NCBI GenBank assembly: GCA_044349205.1
Contig: JBIKRJ010000119.1
Coordinates: 1 to 7,489 of the forward strand
Length of the DNA stretch: 7,489 nt
Direction: 5' to 3'
Source: UBA9547 sp044349205
GTDB taxonomy: Bacteria; Bacteroidota; Bacteroidia; Cytophagales; UBA9547
Part shown: piece after piece, positions 1 to 5,264 of the stretch
Position numbering within the stretch: the stretch's first letter is position 1
Layout: every line of letters starts with the position of its first letter
The notes under the pieces: model-generated
Database searches by the model: none
Seen by the model: the letters and a program-made list of their open reading frames with translations, nothing else
What the model was told of the DNA's origin: nothing
Translations under genes and position numbers: made by a program

Positions 1-656
1 AGGGAGAAAAAAAACAGGCCTCGAAAATTTTCCCTTTTGCCAAAAAGAAAATAGTACTTGTACAAAATGGTGTTAACATTCCAGAAACTATCTCTCAAAA
101 AAAACACGATAACAATTCCATTATCATTTGTTGTATTGCGCGGTTAGATTATCAGAAAAACCTTGAATTGCTTATTCCCATTACCAAAAAATTACTGATT
201 AGCACCAAAAAAAAAGTAACTATAAACGTGATAGGAGTTGGTAATAATGACAACGAACTTAAAAACCTTATCGATAAAGAAAAACTAACTGATACGATTA
301 ACCTTAGAGGATTTACAAAAGACACCTCTTTCTGGCTCAACGATGCTCACTTATTTTTGTCAACATCTCGTTGGGAAGGAATGCCGCTCAGTATTTTGGA
401 AGCTTCTGCACATGGCCTTCCCGTCGTGGCGAGTGATGTAATAGGAAATAAAGATGCAGTAACAAATGAGGTAACTGGATATTTATATCCAGTAGAACAA
501 CCTGAAAAAGCAGCAGCTTTTGTTCTTGAAATCTTAAATGATAAAAATCTCTATGAACAAATGTCAAAAAAAGGTAAAGAAAATGTCCAGAAAAACTTCT
601 CTTTAAAAGTCATGGCGCAAAAAACTGAACACCTTTATTTAAGCTTGGCAAAATAA
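1..656 (+). CDS. Glycosyltransferase family 4 protein, C-terminal part (5' end cut by window)
   Basis: The frame is open from base 3 to the TAA at 654-656, giving about 217 residues with no start codon of its own, so the gene begins upstream of the window; the TTG at 168 is an internal Leu codon. The visible part is the C-terminal nucleotide-sugar-binding Rossmann domain of a GT-B fold enzyme: VQNGVNIP, then an IARLDYQKN strand-turn (visible residues about 46-54), the VIGVGNNDNEL loop, LRGFTKD, and the E-x7-E signature EGMPLSILE (Glu codons at 375-377 and 399-401) followed by GLPVVASDV. In this family the Glu pair and nearby loops hold the nucleotide-sugar donor. Such enzymes normally work at the cytoplasmic face of the membrane, building capsule, O-antigen or exopolysaccharide; donor and acceptor cannot be read from sequence. 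By eye it is markedly AT-richer (several 60-base lines are 25-35% GC) than the neighbouring genes, as is common in polysaccharide loci. The family call is secure, the substrate unknown. Confidence 0.93.
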   Translation, partial: GEKKQASKIFPFAKKKIVLVQNGVNIPETISQKKHDNNSIIICCIARLDYQKNLELLIPITKKLLISTKKKVTINVIGVGNNDNELKNLIDKEKLTDTINLRGFTKDTSFWLNDAHLFLSTSRWEGMPLSILEASAHGLPVVASDVIGNKDAVTNEVTGYLYPVEQPEKAAAFVLEILNDKNLYEQMSKKGKENVQKNFSLKVMAQKTEHLYLSLAK

Positions 657-659
657 CAC

Positions 660-1838
660 CTAATCCTCTAACATCTTCAAGTCTCCCATTCCGCTTCCTA
701 CTATACCGCGCACCGAACCAAACACTTTCACGGTACTGCTCATGGCTTTTTCCATTTGCTTTTCGCGCTCGGCCCACATCTTTTCCATGAAAATCCTTTC
801 CTTATTTATGGTTTCTTTCACATTTCTAAAACCTTCGGCCACCGCTTCCAGTCGGTTGCGAAACTCATCGCCTGTAATGTAATTGTACAACAAGCCCAAT
901 TTGTCTTCTCTATTTTCTTGCGAATCCAGTACAGTTTGAATTTTGAGCAAACTGTCTCGCAACACAAATGAAAGGCTTTTAACTTCGGCATAGCTACATA
1001 TCCAAATACCATCTTTCGAACCAAATTTATCCATGTCGGCGGGCATGGCTTCAGTAACCAAAACTGCCACTGAGGCTCCCAACTCGCGCATGTCGTGCTT
1101 CAGCTTTTCTATCCATTTAGGCTCAAAATTTTTGGTGCGCTTGCTTTCATATACAATCTTGCCACACACTTGACCTGAAAAATTTCTCACCACTTGTATC
1201 GAATCGGCACCTTTTACTCCCTTTGGCACTTCTTGAATCAAGTCATGTGGGAAGAAATTTCGTAACATTTCTTCCAGAGCCAATTCTTGCACTTCGCCCT
1301 GCATTTGCATAGAACCTTGCTCGGCCTTACGGTTGACCTCTGCAATCTGCTCCTTCATTTTATTTATTTGAAAGTCTTTATCTTTCAGCTTCATCTCGTA
1401 TTCGTTTGCAACCGACTCCTTTATTTGCTTCAAGGCCTGTTCCATTTCCTCGTTCTTTTTGCGTTGCACCTCCATTTCTATTTGCAGGCGCTGTTGCTGC
1501 ATGTCGTGTTTCAGTTTTTCGTTTTCGAAAACAATCTTTTGCATGTCGGAAGTTTCTTTGCGCTTGGTTTCCAATTCGGCATTTAGCAACGATAGCCTTT
1601 GTTGAAAATCTTTTTGTATTTGTTCACGCAGCATACCATCCAAATTTTTCCTTTCCTCGGCCAGCTTTTGAGCCACGGCCTCTTCGGTATCCTTGCGGTG
1701 TTTTTCTTCTAACTGGGCGATACGGTTATCAAAAGCCACCCTAAACTTTTGTTTTTCCTGTTCCAATTGGTTGTTTAGCACCTCGCCCACCCCAAAAGTG
1801 TGTCCGCATTTTACGCAGGTTATTTTGTTCTCTTCCAT
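660..1838 (-). CDS. DUF2130 domain protein with N-terminal Cys pair and long coiled coil
   Basis: A 392-residue protein starting at ATG 1838 and ending in TAG. Residues 8-11 form a CVKC knuckle, half of a zinc ribbon; no second Cys pair is seen nearby. Residues about 22-175 are Glu/Lys/Gln-rich with heptad character, a long coiled coil. The C-terminal part (about 180-385) carries the recognisable DUF2130 block, including GKIVYESKRTKNFEPKW, the KLKHDM helix and KDGIWIC. No signal peptide or membrane segment is visible, so it should be cytoplasmic. The family has no established function that I know of. The pattern E189 (in GEVQELALEEML), D212 (ADSIQV), E231-x-K233 (YESK) resembles the active-site order of PD-(D/E)XK nucleases; that is inference. 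It starts 26 bases after the trpF stop without a visible promoter or terminator between, so co-transcription with trpF is likely. It ends 3 bases from the convergent glycosyltransferase gene. Confidence 0.88.
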   Translation of the reverse strand: MEENKITCVKCGHTFGVGEVLNNQLEQEKQKFRVAFDNRIAQLEEKHRKDTEEAVAQKLAEERKNLDGMLREQIQKDFQQRLSLLNAELETKRKETSDMQKIVFENEKLKHDMQQQRLQIEMEVQRKKNEEMEQALKQIKESVANEYEMKLKDKDFQINKMKEQIAEVNRKAEQGSMQMQGEVQELALEEMLRNFFPHDLIQEVPKGVKGADSIQVVRNFSGQVCGKIVYESKRTKNFEPKWIEKLKHDMRELGASVAVLVTEAMPADMDKFGSKDGIWICSYAEVKSLSFVLRDSLLKIQTVLDSQENREDKLGLLYNYITGDEFRNRLEAVAEGFRNVKETINKERIFMEKMWAEREKQMEKAMSSTVKVFGSVRGIVGSGMGDLKMLED

Positions 1839-1864
1839 AGTATTATCATTTTTAAAAGTCTGGT

Positions 1865-2494
1865 CTAAACGTCCATAGCCAAAAAGAATTGCCTCAATTT
1901 TTCCACATCTTTAACGCCAGCCGTGATTTCAAATTTGCTGTTCAAATCGAAACCCACAACCCATGAATATTTCTTGTCGATTTCTTTCAGTTCATTGGCG
2001 TCTTCAAGTCCTATTCCTCCGCTCAGAATCACAGGCTTGTCGAGTTTATATTTATCCAGCAAACTCCAGTCAAATTTTTGACCCGTTCCACCATGTTTTG
2101 GACTTTTGGTATCAAAAAGAAAATAATCGGCCACTGTGGTAAACCCAGCCATCTCTTCAAAACTCGTTTGCTCGTCTATCGAAAACACTTTGATAACACC
2201 AAAACCAGCCTTTTTTATTTTGTCGCAATACGCCACCGATTCGCCCCCATGCAGCTGGGCGTATTTGAAATTGTGTGCATTTAAAATAGACAAAGCATTA
2301 TCAATTGGGATATTGACAAACACTGCCACAGGACTTGTTTTTGCTGTTAAAGATTCAAGCAACTCTTTTTTGAAAATACCTGAAACGCTGCGCGAAGAAG
2401 GCGGATAAAAGATAAAACCCATAAAATCGGGAGAAAGACTTGCGACCTCAGCCACGTTTTGGACATCTCGCATGCCACATACTTTGATCTTCAT
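1865..2494 (-). CDS. trpF: Phosphoribosylanthranilate isomerase (tryptophan biosynthesis)
   Basis: A 209-residue TIM-barrel enzyme, the normal length of stand-alone TrpF. It isomerises N-(5'-phosphoribosyl)anthranilate to CdRP, the step after TrpD and before TrpC, in the cytoplasm. Signatures: KVCGM at residues 4-8 with the expected catalytic Cys6; FIFYPPSSRSV (28-37) at the phosphate/anthranilate end; FVN and QLHG (59-61, 80-83); FLFDTK with the expected catalytic Asp128; GGTGQKFDW (135-143) and ILSGGI (156-161), which bind phosphate; and a C-terminal GFDLNSKFE...AGVKD motif. The start is the ATG at 2494, directly before the KIKVCGM opening. An AGGA lies 3 bases upstream, formed by one unit of the heptamer array that runs into this start codon. 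No other trp gene is in the window; the neighbours are a SprT-like gene upstream and a DUF2130 gene downstream, so trpF is separated from its pathway partners here. The rest of the pathway must lie elsewhere if it is complete. Confidence 0.96.
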   Translation of the reverse strand: MKIKVCGMRDVQNVAEVASLSPDFMGFIFYPPSSRSVSGIFKKELLESLTAKTSPVAVFVNIPIDNALSILNAHNFKYAQLHGGESVAYCDKIKKAGFGVIKVFSIDEQTSFEEMAGFTTVADYFLFDTKSPKHGGTGQKFDWSLLDKYKLDKPVILSGGIGLEDANELKEIDKKYSWVVGFDLNSKFEITAGVKDVEKLRQFFLAMDV

Positions 2495-2533
2495 AGTTCC
2501 TAGTTTATAGTTCTTAGTTCGATGTTCATAGTT
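2492..2533. repeat. Heptamer tandem repeat, six imperfect units, running into the trpF start codon
   Basis: Read on the + strand, six consecutive 7-base units are catagtt, cctagtt, tatagtt, cttagtt, cgatgtt and catagtt (2492-2498, 2499-2505, 2506-2512, 2513-2519, 2520-2526, 2527-2533). On the coding strand the unit is AACTANR, with the fifth unit diverged to AACATCG. The unit nearest trpF reads AACTATG and its ATG is the trpF start codon; the unit before it, AACTAGG, creates an AGGA sequence. The array fills most of the 55-base gap between the SprT-like gene and trpF. Its role is unknown. Confidence 0.85.
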
Positions 2534-2549
2534 AAAAGGTATTTCTACT

Positions 2550-3164
2550 TCAAACCAGTTGCACTACTGTGGTTTGATGTACCAAATATTTTCGGCCGTT
2601 GGATTGGTCGCTGCAAAGTATCCTGGTCCTGCGGTGCTCAAGCTTCACAAATTGCCTCTTTTTTAACTGAAAACAACTGCCATGTGGCAAATCTTTCAAA
2701 AAGGCTTGCCCTTCTTTCAATTCTGCTTCCGATATTTCTTGTCCAAACAAGCCCTGTTCGGAACAAGAAGTAGCACGCGGATTTTTCAAAAATGCCTTTA
2801 GCTTAAGAACTGCCTCTTTTTCAAGTATATTTTCAGAAAGTAATGGGAAAAAGAGATTTCTGAATTCCTGTTTCCACTCTTGTCCATGAGGCAATATTTT
2901 ATACCCATATTTTTTAAAAGCGGTAAGGTGCGCCACCTCGTGCAAGTAGGTGGTCAAAAAAGACATCGGATTCAAATTTCCGTTCACGCTCACCTCGTGC
3001 TGTTTTGAAACGGAATTGAAACGGTAATTGCCAAGTTTGGTAGCCCTTTTGGGCGAAATCACGAATTTGAAGCGATAGTGGAGCCACAATTCATGGCAAT
3101 ATCCAACTGTATTGGCAGGCAAATAGTGGCAAAAAATGTGTAGGGCTTCAGATGTTTTCTCCAC
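2550..3164 (-). CDS. SprT-like zinc metalloprotease-domain protein
   Basis: A 204-residue protein with a SprT-like domain. HEVAH (residues 75-79) is the HExxH zinc site with catalytic Glu76, and HGQEWK (93-98) supplies the expected third ligand, His93. The N-terminal LHIFCHYLP and RFKFVISPKRATKLGNYRF segments fit the family. The C-terminal part (about 164-203) resembles the family's zinc-ribbon region but keeps only two Cys (164 and 184), so a complete four-Cys ribbon is not present; GRKYLVHQTTVVQ closes the domain. Bacterial members are mostly uncharacterised; the eukaryotic relative Spartan cleaves DNA-protein crosslinks, which does not prove the same role here. The start is GTG at 3164: an in-frame stop lies two codons upstream and no ATG occurs before Met67, which would lose the N-terminal part. 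The start sits directly after the U-tract of the terminator of the upstream lipoprotein gene. No promoter matching the Bacteroidota consensus is seen in that 66-base gap. It is probably transcribed with trpF, 55 bases downstream. Confidence 0.88.
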   Translation of the reverse strand: MEKTSEALHIFCHYLPANTVGYCHELWLHYRFKFVISPKRATKLGNYRFNSVSKQHEVSVNGNLNPMSFLTTYLHEVAHLTAFKKYGYKILPHGQEWKQEFRNLFFPLLSENILEKEAVLKLKAFLKNPRATSCSEQGLFGQEISEAELKEGQAFLKDLPHGSCFQLKKRQFVKLEHRRTRILCSDQSNGRKYLVHQTTVVQLV

Positions 3165-3174
3165 GCCCTAAAAA

Positions 3175-3206
3175 TAAGAAACCCAAGCGATTGCTTGGGT
3201 TTCTTA
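3175..3206 (-). terminator. Rho-independent terminator after the small lipoprotein gene
   Basis: A perfect 14-bp inverted repeat (3175-3188 pairing with 3193-3206) encloses a 4-base loop. The core is acccaagc/gcttgggt. On the - strand the stem is followed immediately by TTTTT (complement of 3170-3174), as expected for an intrinsic terminator acting on - strand transcripts. It lies 25 bases past the lipoprotein stop codon and 11 bases before the GTG of the SprT-like gene, so it should separate those two genes. Confidence 0.88.
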
Positions 3207-3230
3207 CCGAAATTTTCTTTTGGAAGAAAA

Positions 3231-3413
3231 TTACTTCGCAGCAGCAGCTGTGTCAACAGTAGCAGCAGCAGAATCAACAGTAGCAGCAGCTGAATCAACA
3301 GCTACAACAGCAGTAGAATCTACAGCAGTAGTTTCAGCAGCAGGCTCGCTTTTGTTGCAAGAAGCCAATGCAATCACCGATGCAACGGCTAGGAAAAGAA
3401 CTGATTTTTTCAT
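3231..3413 (-). CDS. Small Ala/Val/Ser/Thr-rich lipoprotein with heptapeptide repeats
   Basis: A 60-residue protein starting at ATG 3413. It has a lipoprotein signal peptide: MKK, a hydrophobic stretch (residues 4-17) and the lipobox LASC, with Cys19 as the predicted lipidated residue after signal peptidase II cleavage. The mature part is about 41 residues, starting CNKSEPAAETT and continuing in low-complexity sequence that contains VDSAAAT, VDSAAAT and VDTAAAA in tandem (about residues 39-59). No Lys-Asp/Glu-rich surface-export signal follows the Cys, so the side of the outer membrane it faces cannot be told. Tiny lipoproteins of this style are common in Bacteroidota and have no assigned function that I know of; a structural or spacer role is a guess. 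The gene is flanked by its own likely promoter and a strong terminator, so it looks like a single-gene unit, possibly abundantly expressed. The A-rich leader before the ATG has no Shine-Dalgarno site. Confidence 0.82.
   Translation of the reverse strand: MKKSVLFLAVASVIALASCNKSEPAAETTAVDSTAVVAVDSAAATVDSAAATVDTAAAAK
3241..3303. repeat. 21-bp tandem repeat, three units, inside the lipoprotein gene
   Basis: Three consecutive 21-base units at 3241-3261, 3262-3282 and 3283-3303 share the pattern gcagcagcNgNNtcaacaNN with few differences, and a more diverged copy follows to about 3330. On the - strand they encode the VD(S/T)AAA(A/T) heptapeptides. Because 21 is a multiple of 3, gain or loss of a unit would keep the frame. 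Confidence 0.85.
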
Positions 3414-3451
3414 TTTGGGTTTTTTGTTTAATGTTTAACACTATTAATCTA

Positions 3452-3459
3452 CAAACTAA
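3452..3459 (-). promoter_or_regulatory. Possible -7 promoter element of the small lipoprotein gene
   Basis: The - strand reads TTAGTTTG, five of the six fixed positions of the Bacteroidota -7 consensus TAnnTTTG. It lies in the 103-base gap between der and the lipoprotein gene. No clear TTTG -33 element is seen; a T-rich stretch lies at about the right distance. Transcription from here would give an A-rich leader of roughly 30 bases before ATG 3413. The rest of the gap (3414-3516) is AT-rich, and I see no hairpin that would terminate der transcripts. Confidence 0.35.
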
Positions 3460-3516
3460 ATAAATGCGTTTGAAAAATAAAAGAGAATTGTATTATTTTT
3501 TTGCGTGATTAGATTT

Positions 3517-4824
3517 TTACTTGCTCCTGAATACCAACTGAATAGGCACACCCTCCAATTGGAAGTGTTGTCTCATTTTGTTTTCAAGGTAGCGTTCGTA
3601 TGGCACCTGAATGTACTGGGGCAGATTACAAAAAAAGGCAAAAACGGGATTGTGCGTAGGAATCTGAGTGATATACTTTATTTTGATGTATTTTCCTTTC
3701 AATGCAGGGGGCGGATAAGCTTGTATCTCGGGCAACATTTTATCATTCAGTTCTGAAGTACTTATTTTCCTGTTTTTGTTTTCATATACCTCCATCGCCT
3801 TTTCAATGGATTGAAAAATACGCTGTTTTGTAGCCACCGACGTGTAGATTATTGGAAAATAGTTGATGGGCGCCATGCGCTGGTAAATGTAATCGGTCAT
3901 TTTTTTGGCCGAATTGGAGTCTTTTTCAACCAAATCCCATTTGTTGACCAAGACCACAATTCCCTTTTTGTTGCGATGAGCCAAACTGATGATGTTCATG
4001 TCTTGGGCTTCAAAACCTTGTGTGGCATCGAGCATCACAATGCACACGTCCGACTTTTCAATGGCTTTCAAGCTGCGCAGTACCGAATAAAATTCAATGT
4101 CTTCCTTTACCCTTGCCTTGCGACGAATACCGGCTGTATCGGTAAGAATGAAATCTTTGCCAAACATATTGTAACGCGTATCTACCGCATCGCGGGTTGT
4201 TCCCGCTTCATCTTTTACAATGCTACGCTCGGCTCCTATAAGTGTATTCAGAAAAGAAGATTTTCCCACATTTGGTCGTCCTACAATAGAAATTCTAGGT
4301 AAACCCTCGTACGGATTTTCGTCTCCTTTTTGTTCAAAGTGGGTAATAATCTGGTCTAGCAGTTCGCCAGTGCCCGAACCTGTTTGCGAGGAAACTGGGT
4401 ATATGTCGCCAAGCCCTAGGGCATAAAATTCCGAAATGTAATTGCCTTGGCTGGGCATATCTACTTTGTTGGCTGCTACTATCACAGGCTTTTTGAACTT
4501 TCGCACTACATTGGCAAAATCTTTGTCCAAATCGGTAATGCCCTGTTTGGCATCGACCAAAAAAACCACCACCGAAGCCTCGTCGATGGCCATAGTCACC
4601 TGCTTTCTAATTTCGGCTTCGTAGCGGTCTTCCGAACCTTCTATGTAGCCACCTGTATCGATTACTGTAAAATAGTACCCCAACCACTCTGCCTGTCCGT
4701 AATGGCGGTCGCGTGTTACACCACTTTCATTGTCCATAATGGCAATGCGCTCGCCTACAAGGCGATTGAAAAAAGTGGACTTGCCCACATTGGGTCGTCC
4801 CACGATAGCTACTATGTTGGACAT
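3517..4824 (-). CDS. der: Ribosome-assembly GTPase Der (EngA), two tandem G domains
   Basis: A 435-residue protein, full length for bacterial Der. Der is an essential GTPase that works in late assembly of the 50S ribosomal subunit in the cytoplasm. First G domain: G1 GRPNVGKS (residues 9-16), G2 Thr in SGVTRDR (34-40), G3 DTGG (56-59), G4 NKVD (119-122) and G5 around VSSQ (144-147). Second G domain: G1 GRPNVGKS (182-189), G2 GTTRD (208-212), G3 DTAG (229-232), G4 NKWD (294-297) and G5 around TSVATKQR (328-335). A C-terminal KH-like domain occupies about 350-435, with the typical YPPPALKGKYIKIKY block. All nucleotide-binding motifs are intact. The ATG at 4824 is directly before the first G1 strand (SNIVAIVGRPN). 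It lies 38 bases after the response-regulator stop, and a good -7 element in that gap suggests independent transcription. No Shine-Dalgarno site is seen. There is no obvious functional link to the two-component genes upstream. Confidence 0.98.
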   Translation of the reverse strand: MSNIVAIVGRPNVGKSTFFNRLVGERIAIMDNESGVTRDRHYGQAEWLGYYFTVIDTGGYIEGSEDRYEAEIRKQVTMAIDEASVVVFLVDAKQGITDLDKDFANVVRKFKKPVIVAANKVDMPSQGNYISEFYALGLGDIYPVSSQTGSGTGELLDQIITHFEQKGDENPYEGLPRISIVGRPNVGKSSFLNTLIGAERSIVKDEAGTTRDAVDTRYNMFGKDFILTDTAGIRRKARVKEDIEFYSVLRSLKAIEKSDVCIVMLDATQGFEAQDMNIISLAHRNKKGIVVLVNKWDLVEKDSNSAKKMTDYIYQRMAPINYFPIIYTSVATKQRIFQSIEKAMEVYENKNRKISTSELNDKMLPEIQAYPPPALKGKYIKIKYITQIPTHNPVFAFFCNLPQYIQVPYERYLENKMRQHFQLEGVPIQLVFRSK

Positions 4825-4844
4825 GAAGAAGGGTGATTAGCCCA

Positions 4845-4852
4845 CAAAGGTA
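4845..4852 (-). promoter_or_regulatory. Likely -7 promoter element of der
   Basis: The - strand reads TACCTTTG, a perfect match to the Bacteroidota -7 consensus TAnnTTTG, placed 20 bases before the der ATG in the 38-base gap after the response-regulator gene. The expected TTTG-like -33 element is not clear. If active, the transcript would carry a leader of only about 10-15 bases. The match plus its position between genes supports it, but eight-base matches also occur by chance. Confidence 0.5.
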
Positions 4853-4862
4853 GGAAATGGAA

Positions 4863-5264
4863 CTAAAGAACTTCGCTTATTTCACTTAGCGCGTCTTGTG
4901 TAAGAGGTTTCGTGATGTATTTAACCACGTAATCGTTGTCCACAATACGTTCTATGTCGCGCTTGTTGTCTGAACTAGAAAGAATGGCAATTTTACATTT
5001 CTTCTTCAAAGCCTCGTTGAAGCGTTCAAACTCGAACAGAAACACAAAACCGTCTACAATTGGCATGTTAATATCCAAAAAAATCACTTCGGGAAGTTCC
5101 TCGGTGTTGTTTTCGTGGGCTTCCAAATACTCCAAAGCGCTTTTACCAGAGTTTTTGGCTATCACTCTTTCGGCAAAACCATTCAACTCAATGATTTTTT
5201 GGCTGATAAAATTGTCGGTGTCATTATCGTCCACCAACATTACCAATTTATTTTTTTTAGCCAT
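4863..5264 (-). CDS. Single-domain (CheY-like) response regulator
   Basis: A 133-residue protein that is almost only a receiver domain. It shows the acidic pair Asp12-Asp13 (LVDDND), the phospho-acceptor Asp64 in IFLDINMP (61-68), the Ser96 switch position in ILSSS and the conserved Lys119 in ITKP (117-120). No DNA-binding or enzymatic output domain follows, so it must act by protein contact or pass phosphate on within a relay; the target cannot be read from the sequence. Its ATG at 5264 lies inside the end of the histidine kinase gene: ATGGCTAA holds both the start codon and the kinase's TAA stop, an 8-base overlap. That arrangement suggests translational coupling and makes the kinase its likely partner. 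A run of eight A directly follows the second codon. No Shine-Dalgarno site is visible, which fits coupling. Confidence 0.94.
   Translation of the reverse strand: MAKKNKLVMLVDDNDTDNFISQKIIELNGFAERVIAKNSGKSALEYLEAHENNTEELPEVIFLDINMPIVDGFVFLFEFERFNEALKKKCKIAILSSSDNKRDIERIVDNDYVVKYITKPLTQDALSEISEVL

Noticed and set aside
168..656. The glycosyltransferase as a complete 162-residue gene starting at TTG 168
   Set aside because: The frame is open to the window edge and the upstream residues (VQNGVNIP, IARLDYQKN) are conserved parts of the same domain, so 168 is internal.
2500..2529. A nine-codon upstream frame starting in the far heptamer unit and ending 5 bases before trpF, considered as a trp leader peptide
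   Set aside because: It encodes no Trp codon, is just a reading of the repeat, and is not accompanied by alternative hairpins of an attenuator.
660..3164. The SprT-like, TrpF and DUF2130 genes considered as a new defence or DNA-repair cassette
   Set aside because: TrpF is an ordinary biosynthetic enzyme with intact catalytic residues, no mobile-element or defence signature is nearby, and head-to-tail proximity alone does not show a shared function.
3220..3438. A + strand open frame of 72 codons over the lipoprotein gene, Ala/Thr/Glu-rich
   Set aside because: It is the mirror of the repeat-bearing lipoprotein gene. The - strand frame has a proper signal peptide, a lipobox, and a promoter-terminator layout; the + frame has none of these.
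3811..4302. A + strand open frame of 163 codons antisense to der
   Set aside because: It lies wholly inside the fully conserved der gene, has no recognisable domain, and arises from open antisense frames in a biased-composition gene. The same holds for the antisense frame at 4447-4836.
5251..5258. Run of eight A (coding strand) at the start of the response-regulator gene, considered as a slippage site that could fuse kinase and regulator
   Set aside because: The kinase stop codon lies at the beginning of the run in the kinase frame, so slippage within the run would occur too late to bypass it.
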